NCBI GenBank assembly: GCA_021531385.1
Contig: JAFBIR010000002.1
Location: 186,001-250,000 of the forward strand
Direction of reading: 5' to 3'
DNA: 64,000 nucleotides
Source: Parabacteroides distasonis
Lineage (GTDB): Bacteria > Bacteroidota > Bacteroidia > Bacteroidales > Tannerellaceae
Part shown: piece by piece, positions 8,265 through 16,934 of the stretch
Layout: the number at the start of each line of letters is the position of its first letter
Position numbering within the stretch: the stretch's first letter is position 1
Notes under the pieces: generated by a model
Seen by the model: only the letters and a program-made list of their open reading frames with translations
The model's database searches: none
What the model was told of the DNA's origin: nothing
Program-made: the position numbers and the translations under genes

Positions 8265-10547
8265 ATGGCAAAAAACAAAGTGTATGCGTTAACCGTAAGT
8301 GGTTTAGTGCAAGGTGTCGGTTTTCGTCCCTTTATTCACCGAATCGCAAACGAATTAGGATTGAAAGGGACCGTCTCTTATGCGCGCCAAGGCGTTCGTC
8401 TATTTGTAGCCGCATCTCCAGAGGAGCGAGACCTTCTTATCAATCGCATACGCACCGAGCATCCCTTTGCCGCACATATCACACGACTCTCATACGAAAG
8501 CACGGACTTAGACGAGGATGATTTTGATCGGTTCACCCTATTGTACAACCATCAGACATCGGGTGAGGAGACGCAAGTTCCACCAGACATCGCGGTTTGC
8601 CCCGATTGTTTACGCGATCGCATGACGCAACCCCATCGAATGAGCAATCCTTTCGTCAGTTGCGCCCATTGTGGTCCACGCTACTCCATCACGAAGTCCC
8701 TGCCTTACGAGCGATCCCAAACCACGTTGGCCGATTTTCCGCTTTGCTCCACCTGCCAAGGGGAATTCAACGACTTGCGTAACCGCCGTTTCCTGGCACA
8801 ACCGATTGGTTGCAACCAATGTGGCCCCCATTACTACGCCACCTACAAGGAAAAGACGATGACGGACTATGAGGAGCTGCTGCGGCTATCGGCTCACCTG
8901 CTGCTCAAAGGAGAGGTGATCGCATGCAAGGGATTGGGTGGTTATTACTTGGTGTGCGACGCTACCCAAGAGTTGGCCGTAGAGAAGATCCGCAGGTTAA
9001 AACGTCAGAAGCGAAAGCCTTTTGCCGTCATGTTTCGTGACTTGGATCACTTGAAGGTCTATGCTTATACGGAACCGATGGAGGAGCAATGCCTCACCTC
9101 TTGGCGACGCCCGATCGTTCTGCTTCGTCAACGAGGCTATTTAGCGGCTTCCGTCAATCCGGGTATGCACACCTTAGGTTGCTTGCTGCCCTATCTACCG
9201 ATTCATTACGACTGGTTCTCCCGCACAGGTCTGCCTGCTTTGGCCATGACCAGTGTCAACGAACGCAATTTGCCGATTCGCATCGCGGCTTCAGACTTAG
9301 AGGCTGAATGGAATGGGGAGGTAGCGCTCTGGCTCCATCATAACCTACCTATATATAATAGAGTTGAAGATTCGATCTTGCAGGTATGTGGCGGGCAACC
9401 TTGTATGCTCCGCCTATCCAGGGGTTATGTGCCTGAACCGCTCTTTGTCGATACGCAAACAGAAGGTATTTTAGCGTTCGGTGCTGAACACTCTGGTTCC
9501 ATTGCTTTAGGCAAAGGGGATACCATCCTCACCAGTCCCTACTTGGGTGACATCACCCAGCGGGAAACAGCACGTTTCTACAAAGAGACTTTGGCCCATT
9601 TGGAAACCCTTTTCCATTTCACCCCCACACAATTGGTTTGTGACGCAGATCCAGATTACTTCTCCAGCCAGGAGGCGGAGCATCGAACCATCTCGCAGAC
9701 TTTACCGCTCTTACGTGTACAGCATCATCATGCCCATGCGGCAGCCTGCATGGCTGAACACGGTTTACAAGAACCGGTAATCGCCTTGGTGATGGATGAC
9801 CAAGGGTTAGGAGAAGATGGCACAGAATGGGGTGGTGAGTTTCTGCATTGCGATCGCCGACGCTCCCAACGATTAGCTCATTTTGAATCTATTCCGATTC
9901 CTGGAGGGGAGCCGATCGAGCCTTGGCGAATGGCGGTGGCCTACCTCTGGCACTATTTCCAGGAGGAGCCTGAAGGTGTTCCCTTTCCAACCGACTTTGT
10001 CAACCGGATAGGCAAAGAGAGACTAAGCCGAGTAGAACGCACCTTAGAGGAGGGGACGAATCAATGCAGTGCCTCCGCTGGACGATTGTTAGATGCCATC
10101 TCCTCGCTTTTGGGTATCTGCGATGTAGCTACTTACCGCAACGAGGCGGCTATCCTTTTGGAACAAGCGGCATTGAGCGAACGAAATGCCTATGCCTATC
10201 CCCTTTCGGCCGAAGGAAACGAGATCTCTTTCCGCCCGCTGTTTGAGGCCCTGTTGCATGACATAGCCAACAATGTGCCCACGTCTCTCTTAGCGGCCCG
10301 CTTTCATACGACATTGGCGACCTTGTTACTGCAAAAGACACGTCTGCTGATTCGGAGAACGAAGACGAAACAGGTAGTTCTCTCAGGCACCTGCTTCCAA
10401 AATAAGCTGCTGACAGAAACCGTCCGCAAACAGTTTCAAGCCGCCGGGATTCGGCTGTACATTCCGCAGCGCATCCCTTGCAACGATAGTGGCATTGCTG
10501 TTGGGCAGCTCATTATCGCAGCCGCCCAACGAGAGCAAGAGGCCTGA
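8265..10547 (+). CDS. hypF: Carbamoyltransferase HypF ([NiFe] hydrogenase maturation)
   Basis: 760 residues from ATG 8265; the open frame continues upstream but homologues begin at this Met, just before the acylphosphatase motif VSGLVQGVGFRPF. Domains in order: acylphosphatase (1-95), two zinc fingers (CPDC, CAHC, CSTC, CNQC, about 105-185), YrdC-like carbamoyl-adenylate domain (about 200-390) and a Kae1/HypF C-terminal domain with HHHAHAAACMAEH. Makes the thiocarboxamide on HypE that becomes the cyanide ligand of the hydrogenase active site. No other hyp or hydrogenase genes lie in the window. Ends 1 bp from the convergent TlpA-like gene. Confidence 0.95.
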   Translation: MAKNKVYALTVSGLVQGVGFRPFIHRIANELGLKGTVSYARQGVRLFVAASPEERDLLINRIRTEHPFAAHITRLSYESTDLDEDDFDRFTLLYNHQTSGEETQVPPDIAVCPDCLRDRMTQPHRMSNPFVSCAHCGPRYSITKSLPYERSQTTLADFPLCSTCQGEFNDLRNRRFLAQPIGCNQCGPHYYATYKEKTMTDYEELLRLSAHLLLKGEVIACKGLGGYYLVCDATQELAVEKIRRLKRQKRKPFAVMFRDLDHLKVYAYTEPMEEQCLTSWRRPIVLLRQRGYLAASVNPGMHTLGCLLPYLPIHYDWFSRTGLPALAMTSVNERNLPIRIAASDLEAEWNGEVALWLHHNLPIYNRVEDSILQVCGGQPCMLRLSRGYVPEPLFVDTQTEGILAFGAEHSGSIALGKGDTILTSPYLGDITQRETARFYKETLAHLETLFHFTPTQLVCDADPDYFSSQEAEHRTISQTLPLLRVQHHHAHAAACMAEHGLQEPVIALVMDDQGLGEDGTEWGGEFLHCDRRRSQRLAHFESIPIPGGEPIEPWRMAVAYLWHYFQEEPEGVPFPTDFVNRIGKERLSRVERTLEEGTNQCSASAGRLLDAISSLLGICDVATYRNEAAILLEQAALSERNAYAYPLSAEGNEISFRPLFEALLHDIANNVPTSLLAARFHTTLATLLLQKTRLLIRRTKTKQVVLSGTCFQNKLLTETVRKQFQAAGIRLYIPQRIPCNDSGIAVGQLIIAAAQREQEA

Positions 10548-10548
10548 A

Positions 10549-11073
10549 TCAACGCAAGGTCTGCTCAATGAGTTGCATCAACTCCCCGAACTCCTCTTCG
10601 GTATAGCCTTTGGTTGCCCGAATGATCTTTCCTTCCTTGTCGAACAGATAGCTACGAGGGATCAGACTTTGTGCGAAAGCCGCATAAATCGACCGATTCT
10701 TATCGGGATAGAGCGGGAAGGTAAAGCCCTTCTTCTCATTATACTTGGCTAACTCTGCCTCGTCATGCTCACGACCGATCACAACCAGCGCAAACTGATT
10801 ATTGTCTTTATACTTGGGCCACAAAGTCTCTTGTACAGCAGCCAACTCCTTCTGACAGGGAGGACACCAAGTGGCAAAGAAATTGACCAAGACCACCTTG
10901 CCTTTGAGTTGGTCAGCCGAAAGAAGAGTCTCTCCCTTATCTGATACGACACGAAAAGCAGGCATGGCATCACCCACCTTCACTACATCGGCCTCTTGTG
11001 CTTGTCCCACCCATGCGATCAACGCCATCAGGGCAATCGCCACATACGTTCTGAATTTTGAGTTTCGAATCAT
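10549..11073 (-). CDS. TlpA/ResA-like periplasmic thiol-disulfide protein
   Basis: 174 residues. An N-terminal signal segment (YVAIALMALIAWVGQAQ) is followed by a thioredoxin fold with the redox pair in FFATWCPPCQKE (Cys70, Cys73) and the cis-Pro region SLIPRSYLFDKEGKI. Members of this group reduce or guard cysteines of exported proteins or cytochromes c. Partner not evident: the flanking genes are hypF (convergent) and mltG (upstream, same strand, 26 bp), with which it may be cotranscribed. Confidence 0.88.
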   Translation of the reverse strand: MIRNSKFRTYVAIALMALIAWVGQAQEADVVKVGDAMPAFRVVSDKGETLLSADQLKGKVVLVNFFATWCPPCQKELAAVQETLWPKYKDNNQFALVVIGREHDEAELAKYNEKKGFTFPLYPDKNRSIYAAFAQSLIPRSYLFDKEGKIIRATKGYTEEEFGELMQLIEQTLR

Positions 11074-11099
11074 ACATCCAAAAAATTATAGATAAACAA

Positions 11100-12146
11100 T
11101 CAATATATTCGCCGTTGGTTCAAGGCCGCCCGATACCGATTCGCATTGCGATTGTGTTCAGCCAGCGTAACCGCAAAATTATGACGGCCAGAGAAGTCCT
11201 CCTTCGCACACATATATAAATAAGAATGGTGTGTATAATGCAACACACTATTCAAACCACGCAAAGAGGGAATACGTAAAGGTCCCGGAGGTAAACCAGT
11301 ATGCTTATACGTGTTATAGGGAGAGTCCACCTCCAAATGGGTAAACAGGATGCGACGCAAGGAGAAATCACCTACGGCGAACTTCACCGTTGGATCGGCT
11401 TGAAGCGGGATTCCCTTCCGCAGGCGATTGAGGTAAAGTCCAGCGACAACCGGATACTCATCAGCAGCAGCGGTCTCCTCCTCCACGATAGAGGCCAAAA
11501 TGGAGACCTCAATCGGTGTCAAGCCAACCTCCTTCGCCAACTGTCTGCGCTCCGCTGTCCAGAATGCATCATACTCCCGCTTCATCCGACGGACGAGTTG
11601 CTCCGCAGAGAGGTTCCAATAACACTCATAGGAGTTCGGGAGAAACATGCAGGGAATCGTGGTGGGTGTAAAACCTAAGCTATCACAATAGGCAGAATCG
11701 TTGAGCAACGTGAGTAAATCAGCCTTGTCTAACATCAGCTGCTCATCGAGTCGCGCTGCCAAGTCACTTTTCAAACGCACATTATTAAAGGTAATTCGTG
11801 TGGCGACCTGTTGTCCCCTTCGCAGATTAGTCAGCAAGGCCCAATTGCTCATACCCGGCTCCACCGCATACTGTCCCGTCCGCATGTGTGCCGGATACTT
11901 CAACCAACTACTAAGCCATTTGAAACCACCTAAATGTGCACAATTTGCAGAATCTTTCAGCTGCTGACACAACAACGCATAGTCTTTCGTTTGATCAATA
12001 TAGAGGTAAACCGTTTGCCTCGGATGGAAGTTAGGAGCCCATATCAGGCGATAGGCCGTTACACCACCCATAATCAAAACAACTATCAAGGTGATTAACA
12101 ACGTCCAACACAAACGTTTGGGAAAAATCTTGCTCTTTTTCTTCAT
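11100..12146 (-). CDS. mltG: Endolytic peptidoglycan transglycosylase MltG
   Basis: 348 residues: a short basic N-terminus, one membrane anchor (about 12-32), a LysM-like periplasmic region and the YceG catalytic core. Key motifs are ILASIVEEETAA with the catalytic Glu around residue 222, LYLNRLRKGIPLQADPTVKF, and SPYNTYKHTGLPPGPLRIPS. Cleaves nascent glycan strands and sets their length. A TATTTTTG -7 element lies at 12184-12177. The TlpA-like gene follows on the same strand. Confidence 0.93.
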   Translation of the reverse strand: MKKKSKIFPKRLCWTLLITLIVVLIMGGVTAYRLIWAPNFHPRQTVYLYIDQTKDYALLCQQLKDSANCAHLGGFKWLSSWLKYPAHMRTGQYAVEPGMSNWALLTNLRRGQQVATRITFNNVRLKSDLAARLDEQLMLDKADLLTLLNDSAYCDSLGFTPTTIPCMFLPNSYECYWNLSAEQLVRRMKREYDAFWTAERRQLAKEVGLTPIEVSILASIVEEETAAADEYPVVAGLYLNRLRKGIPLQADPTVKFAVGDFSLRRILFTHLEVDSPYNTYKHTGLPPGPLRIPSLRGLNSVLHYTHHSYLYMCAKEDFSGRHNFAVTLAEHNRNANRYRAALNQRRIY

Positions 12147-12176
12147 GAATAAGCGATTGAATATCAGAACGAGTCA

Positions 12177-12184
12177 CAAAAATA
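12177..12184 (-). promoter_or_regulatory. -7 element of mltG
   Basis: TATTTTTG on the minus strand, 30 bp before ATG 12146; -33 element not clear. Confidence 0.45.
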
Positions 12185-12219
12185 CGATCTTTTTTCGAGA
12201 AAATGATACGGCAGAAGAC

Positions 12220-12249
12220 TTGTTTATTCAAAAATAAGTTCTACCTTTG
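12220..12249 (+). promoter_or_regulatory. Promoter of tRNA-Ser
   Basis: TTG at 12220-12222, 19-bp spacer, TACCTTTG at 12242-12249. The tRNA begins 35 bp downstream. A textbook Bacteroidetes promoter. Confidence 0.8.
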
Positions 12250-12284
12250 CAACGCAAACGAAAAAAGGATGCACAACACGGTAA

Positions 12285-12371
12285 GGAAGTGTGGGTGAGT
12301 GGCTGAAACCACCAGTTTGCTAAACTGACGTACGGGTTACCGTACCGGGGGTTCGAATCCCCCCGCTTCCG
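12285..12371 (+). tRNA. tRNA-Ser (anticodon GCU)
   Basis: 87 nt including the discriminator G. The acceptor stem GGAAGTG pairs with CGCTTCC (one G-U). The anticodon loop is TTGCTAA with anticodon GCT at 12319-12321. A long variable arm (TACGGGTTACCGTA) marks a class II tRNA, and the T arm has GGTTCGAATCC. CCA is not encoded. Reads AGC/AGU. A promoter stands just upstream and a terminator 9 bp downstream, so it is a single-gene unit. Confidence 0.95.
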
Positions 12372-12380
12372 CATCGACAA

Positions 12381-12413
12381 GGAGATTCTTCGAGTGAGGA
12401 ATCTCCTTTTTTT
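12381..12413 (+). terminator. Rho-independent terminator of tRNA-Ser
   Basis: GGAGATTC (12381-12388) pairs with GAATCTCC (12399-12406), followed by seven T. Confidence 0.9.
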
Positions 12414-12432
12414 ATGGCTAATCTTCTGACAC

Positions 12433-12462
12433 AAAAAGGGGGTGTGTCATTGACACACCCCC
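12433..12462 (-). terminator. Terminator of the FadL-type gene
   Basis: A perfect 11-bp stem, GGGGGTGTGTC (12438-12448) with GACACACCCCC (12452-12462), and a 3-nt loop. On the minus strand it is followed by five T. It lies 33 bp beyond the stop at 12496. Confidence 0.9.
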
Positions 12463-12495
12463 CTTCCTCACTCAGTTTTGGCTATCTATGTGTGA

Positions 12496-13992
12496 TTAGA
12501 ATGTGTAGTCTATACCCAAACCAAAGACCTTGTTCGTACGGCTATATACATTCGTACCACTAACAACGCCTGTGTTATAAGCCTTCTCATAATCAGAGTA
12601 GGTTGTCCAAAAGTAGGCGATATTCACCTTCATGTGCTCATTCAGGTTGATCTTCGCACCGAAACCTAATGAATAAGAGTCACAAGAGAAGCTGGTGTCA
12701 CTCTGGAAGTCGTCAGCCAAACCGTAATCCGTCCGCTGATAACCACCGCTCAACGTCACATACTTGTGGGCATCCCACTCGATACCGGCCAGATACTCAT
12801 TCGTGCCACGCTCCAAGGCTTTCTGCTTGTCATCAGCCATCGAAGCCTGCTTATCGAAGAAACGGTGATACTCCACGGTCGCACGCAAGTTCGGCAAGAA
12901 CTCATAGCCCAATGCCATGGTCAACAATGCCGGAATATCACTGGGGGTATTCACGCCATCCTCAAACGCCTTCAAAGCTCCGGTCGGATCCACCAACGTA
13001 TGGGTCTTGTTCTCCAAGTTGAGGTTGGTCTGGAACTCATACTTCACGCCTACCGTAAAGCCCTTGTAACGAGCGTTAACACCCAAGATCGGAGTCAAAC
13101 CCCAACCCTTTTGGTCGCAATCCAACGCCAAGTTAAACTTGCCCTCGCTCACCATCTCAGCAGGAATCATACCGCCAACCTGACCAGCCAACTCCGGATT
13201 GAGCTGCTGCACCAAGCCAAGGGCTGTTTGCAATCCTTTTTGATAAGCCTGCAGATACTCGCCATTCACGCTGGAGTTGAGGAAGCCCTCATAACCACCA
13301 GAGAAATAGTTCATACGACCACCCGCAAAGACGGACAACCAATCATTCACCTTATAGGTTACGCCCAATTGCAAGCCATAGATGAACTGACGACCCTCCA
13401 ATGCGCTCTGGATCGTGTACATATCGCTAACTGGCTTACCTGCCATCGGACCTGTCGGATCCATCATGCCGTTCGCTAACTGAGCCGCACCCAAAGCGAT
13501 GTCATAAAGCGTGTGCACGGAAGAGTCGAACATGGGCAAGCCATCGTCAAACGAGCACTTTCCACCGCCACCTACTACCGCAAAGGAGCCTGAGAACACC
13601 CAATTCCCATTCTTATAGGCAGCGAAAAGACTGGGGATAACCGGAGCAGAAGCCTTTCCTTTATAGAATTTGCTGTACTCATTACCACCCAGAGCCATCT
13701 GTCCCATGCCCAATTTGGAGAGATCCAATCCAAGGGACGCACCTTTGTAGCGGGCATCGATGTTACGCTCTTGAGCCGCATTTTGGATGTTCAACGAAAG
13801 GGTAAGCCCATCTTTCTCCAAGAAGGCCAAGCCTGCGGGATTGGTATAAACCGCATCAATCTCCGTTGAAGCACCTCGTGCGAGCATACGCAAGAAAGAG
13901 ATATGCTGATTGGTGTTCGTCAAATAACCACCGGCAAACGCCAAGTTCGAAGCCATCCACATCGCGGCTCCCATTAAGATTGTTTTCCTCAT
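12496..13992 (-). CDS. OmpP1/FadL/TodX-family outer membrane transporter
   Basis: 498 residues. Signal peptide MRKTILMGAAMWMASNLAFA, then GGYLTNTNQHISFLRM and the family motif AVYTNPAGLAFL near residue 48, and a beta-barrel ending in an aromatic residue (GLGIDYTF), as expected for BAM-dependent insertion. The family takes up long-chain fatty acids and other hydrophobic molecules through a lateral opening. Bacteroidetes members such as this one lack characterised substrates. Monocistronic: its own terminator lies at 12433-12462 and a TATATTCG -7-like element at 14032-14025. Confidence 0.88.
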   Translation of the reverse strand: MRKTILMGAAMWMASNLAFAGGYLTNTNQHISFLRMLARGASTEIDAVYTNPAGLAFLEKDGLTLSLNIQNAAQERNIDARYKGASLGLDLSKLGMGQMALGGNEYSKFYKGKASAPVIPSLFAAYKNGNWVFSGSFAVVGGGGKCSFDDGLPMFDSSVHTLYDIALGAAQLANGMMDPTGPMAGKPVSDMYTIQSALEGRQFIYGLQLGVTYKVNDWLSVFAGGRMNYFSGGYEGFLNSSVNGEYLQAYQKGLQTALGLVQQLNPELAGQVGGMIPAEMVSEGKFNLALDCDQKGWGLTPILGVNARYKGFTVGVKYEFQTNLNLENKTHTLVDPTGALKAFEDGVNTPSDIPALLTMALGYEFLPNLRATVEYHRFFDKQASMADDKQKALERGTNEYLAGIEWDAHKYVTLSGGYQRTDYGLADDFQSDTSFSCDSYSLGFGAKINLNEHMKVNIAYFWTTYSDYEKAYNTGVVSGTNVYSRTNKVFGLGIDYTF

Positions 13993-14024
13993 ACTATGTG
14001 CATTTATTTATCAAAAATCGGCCG

Positions 14025-14032
14025 CGAATATA
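14025..14032 (-). promoter_or_regulatory. Possible -7 element of the FadL-type gene
   Basis: TATATTCG on the minus strand, 32 bp before ATG 13992; no clear -33. Confidence 0.4.
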
Positions 14033-14152
14033 CATACTTTTCCCTATAATTGCACACTTACAGACAAATTGTGCAGCACAAAACCTCTTTTTTTGTGCAA
14101 TATCAAAACGATAATTAACGCAAGTACCTCTTATGACTGCCCAAGAGACGCA

Positions 14153-14989
14153 TCAGTAAAGGCTAAAGTCTTGCGGTTTGATCACGAAGCCGACACGCAA
14201 GATGCTTCTGAATTGGTTATACTCTAATAGATTCTCGCCATACCCATTATAATATTGTACAAAGAAATACTGATTCTCGTTGTTGTTAAACTTATAGCTC
14301 AACTCCACCTGTGTGTTGAAGCTGAACCAAGTGAGTCGCTTGGTCAAGATCAACCCCAAGTTAAGCCGCTTATTATCTGTCCGATAATTGGCAGCCACCT
14401 GAAAGATGCCGTTATACTTCAAGATGTCATCATTCTCCTTACCATCAATCACGGGAATCCAACCCTTGAACTGCACCTCCCAATTCTTATTCAGCAAGAC
14501 GGCCGCTCCCAATGTCAGCTTGTTCCAACTCCGATTGTCCACGCTATCCTTTCCGTTGGACTCATGCTCAATCATCACATAGGCCTTACCGATATATTTA
14601 TTCTTCCGAATGATCAAGTGCCCCAATCCGATACCTGGATTAAAATTGAGATCCCGCATGGGTAACGACTCTTGGAAGACATTCCAGAAAGCCTTCTGCG
14701 TATATTGCAGGAACAGGTAGGAATCAAAAGGCAGCTTGCTCTTGGTCAATCGCTGAGAGACACTGATCTGGAACTTCACATCCGAATTGCGCGAGGTAAT
14801 CTTTTCGCCGATAGGAATACCCCCAACGAAATAGTTGTCTTTAAACAGGGAAAAATAGGGTTGCTGGTCCAAGATAGCTCGCACACTATCCGCATTATAA
14901 ATCTCCTCGCCGGCCTTTGGCAACACCTGTGCCTCGCTCCAGTCACACGCCAACCATACTAACCAACCGATAATTAGAATTCGTCTCAT
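14153..14989 (-). CDS. pldA: Outer membrane phospholipase A (OMPLA)
   Basis: 278 residues with signal peptide (cut near CDWSEAQ). The OMPLA catalytic block is intact: EHESNGKDS with His142 and Ser144, and RSWNKL with Asn156. These are at the same numbers as the triad of mature Escherichia coli OMPLA. YTQKAFWNVF and the C-terminal QYYNGYGENLLEYNQ are further family motifs. Calcium-dependent hydrolysis of phospholipid acyl chains in the outer leaflet, active as a dimer. Single gene, divergent from the MutS-like gene; TACCTTTG at 15030-15023 is its probable -7 element. Confidence 0.92.
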   Translation of the reverse strand: MRRILIIGWLVWLACDWSEAQVLPKAGEEIYNADSVRAILDQQPYFSLFKDNYFVGGIPIGEKITSRNSDVKFQISVSQRLTKSKLPFDSYLFLQYTQKAFWNVFQESLPMRDLNFNPGIGLGHLIIRKNKYIGKAYVMIEHESNGKDSVDNRSWNKLTLGAAVLLNKNWEVQFKGWIPVIDGKENDDILKYNGIFQVAANYRTDNKRLNLGLILTKRLTWFSFNTQVELSYKFNNNENQYFFVQYYNGYGENLLEYNQFRSILRVGFVIKPQDFSLY

Positions 14990-15022
14990 ACCTTTACCTC
15001 ATTGCTTCTCTTTGTGTTGCCA

Positions 15023-15030
15023 CAAAGGTA
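15023..15030 (-). promoter_or_regulatory. -7 element of pldA
   Basis: TACCTTTG on the minus strand, 33 bp before ATG 14989; no clear TTG at -33. Confidence 0.5.
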
Positions 15031-15107
15031 ACAAAAGCTCACATCCGGATTTGTCCCCATTCACGTTATTTATAGGCCAAATTGCTGAAAGAACCCTCCA
15101 ATCCTCC

Positions 15108-15115
15108 TACTTTTG
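15108..15115 (+). promoter_or_regulatory. -7 element of the MutS-like gene, 5 bp before its start codon
   Basis: TACTTTTG ends 4 bp before ATG 15120. A TTG at 15083-15085 has a 22-23 bp spacer, slightly too long. The geometry implies a leaderless transcript, as at hypF. Confidence 0.5.
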
Positions 15116-15119
15116 CGAC

Positions 15120-16934
15120 ATGGAACAACTATACACTTTCTATGAGGAGCAAATCGCCCTCCATCGCGCACGTCTCAACGCACTGAAACGTCGTATGCAT
15201 CAGATCGGGACCCTCCGCCTCCTGCTCGTCATTGGAGCCCTCATCGCGCTCTGGCTCTTGCGAGCCGAATCCGGCACCTTGTTAGGTATGGTCTTCGTTG
15301 CTTTCGCCCTCCCTTTCGGCTTGCTCATGATGTGGCACAACCGATTGGATGCACGCAAAACGCATGAGGAGACCTTGATGGAGCTGAATCAAAACGAGCG
15401 AAAAGGACTGGATTATGATTTCAGCGCCTTCGATGGGGCCCCCGAGAAAGCAGACAGCCAACACGCCTTCAGCCTCGACCTGGATCTGTTCGGAGAGCCC
15501 TCCCTATTTCAATCGCTCAATCGCACCGTGACTACGTTTGGCAAGGAGCGGTTGGCACACTGGTTCTTACAGCCCTTGGATCAGAAAGCGGCCATCGAGC
15601 AGAGACAGGCAGCCATCCAAGAATTGGCTTGCCTCACAACGTTCCGACAACAGTTCTATGTCGTCGGACGCACACACCTGCAGGAGGCCAGCCATCCCTT
15701 CGACCTGGAGCGGCTGCAACGGCTCCTTGCCGAACCTCCTTATTTCCAATCGCATACCATCTGGCGCATCCTCATTGGGTTGGTTCCCGCCCTATGGCTA
15801 CTTGCCGCAGGTAGCTATCTGATGGGCTGGCTCCCCGGCTCCTTTTTCAACCTGTTCATTGTGGGATGTATGGTCGTGGCCTATGCCCCCACGAAGCAGG
15901 TGAACCGCATCTACAACGAGGTCAATAAGTTAGAGAGCCTCTTCAAAGGCTATGCCGAGTTGCTACGCCTGACCGAACAGACACCCTTCACGGCTGCCCC
16001 TCTGCAAGAGCTGCAAGCCACTTTGAGGCACGAACAAGCATCGGCTTCCCAAGCGATCCGTCGGCTCTCTCGCTATATCGGAGGCCTGGATCAACGCTTC
16101 AGCTTAGCCGGGATCATCTTGAATGTCTTGATCTTGCGAGATATTCGTCATGCCCTATTGTTGGAGGAGTGGAAGGCCACTTATGGCACACATCTTTCAC
16201 AATGGTTCGACACGTTGGCACAAATGGATGCCTACAACTCCTTGGGTGGTTTCGCTTTCAACCATCCCGATTATGTCTATCCACACCTGACAGATCGCTA
16301 CTTCACAATAGCGGGCAAGGAGTTGGGCCATCCCTTATTGGACAGGAAACGTTGCGTGCGCAACGACATCCACTTGCCCAAAGCCCCTTGGTTCCTGATC
16401 ATTACCGGAGCGAACATGGCTGGCAAGAGCACCTATCTGCGTACCGTGGGTATCAATTACCTCTTGGCTTGCGTAGGCGCACCGGTGTTTGCCAAGGAAC
16501 TCACACTTTGTCCGGCGCATTTAGTGACCAGCTTACGCACCTCCGACTCCCTGACCAGCCACGAATCCTATTTCTTCGCGGAGCTGAAACGACTCCAGAT
16601 GATTATCCAGCGGTTGCAGCAGGGAGAGCGCCTGTTCATCATCTTGGATGAGATCCTCAAAGGGACCAACTCCATCGACAAGCAAAAGGGCTCGTTGGCC
16701 TTGATGCGGCAGTTGGTGGCTCAGCAAGCTTGTGGCATCATCGCCACCCACGACTTGGTATTGGGCGACCTGGAAAAGGAATATCCCGAGGCGGTCAAGA
16801 ACTATCGCTTCGAAGCGGATATTCAGGGAGATGAGCTATCCTTCTCCTATCAGCTCAGAGAAGGAGTCGCTCAAAACATGAATGCCTGTTTCCTGATGCG
16901 GAAGATGGGTATTACTTTTGGTACTTCGCTTTGA
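15120..16934 (+). CDS. Membrane-embedded MutS-like ATPase
   Basis: 604 residues from ATG 15120 (the open frame extends upstream, but the -7 element lies there). The C-terminal half is a MutS core/ATPase domain: P-loop ITGANMAGKST near residue 430, SLRTSDSLTSHESYFFAEL, Walker B LFIILDEILKGTNS, and ATHDL. The N-terminal half lacks the mismatch-recognition domain. Instead it has hydrophobic pairs near residues 30-45 and 55-75 and another near 215-265, so the protein should sit in the inner membrane with a cytosolic ATPase. Similar proteins are annotated in Bacteroidetes as MutS-related; no function is established. It overlaps the convergent M48 gene by 23 bp. Confidence 0.85.
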   Translation: MEQLYTFYEEQIALHRARLNALKRRMHQIGTLRLLLVIGALIALWLLRAESGTLLGMVFVAFALPFGLLMMWHNRLDARKTHEETLMELNQNERKGLDYDFSAFDGAPEKADSQHAFSLDLDLFGEPSLFQSLNRTVTTFGKERLAHWFLQPLDQKAAIEQRQAAIQELACLTTFRQQFYVVGRTHLQEASHPFDLERLQRLLAEPPYFQSHTIWRILIGLVPALWLLAAGSYLMGWLPGSFFNLFIVGCMVVAYAPTKQVNRIYNEVNKLESLFKGYAELLRLTEQTPFTAAPLQELQATLRHEQASASQAIRRLSRYIGGLDQRFSLAGIILNVLILRDIRHALLLEEWKATYGTHLSQWFDTLAQMDAYNSLGGFAFNHPDYVYPHLTDRYFTIAGKELGHPLLDRKRCVRNDIHLPKAPWFLIITGANMAGKSTYLRTVGINYLLACVGAPVFAKELTLCPAHLVTSLRTSDSLTSHESYFFAELKRLQMIIQRLQQGERLFIILDEILKGTNSIDKQKGSLALMRQLVAQQACGIIATHDLVLGDLEKEYPEAVKNYRFEADIQGDELSFSYQLREGVAQNMNACFLMRKMGITFGTSL

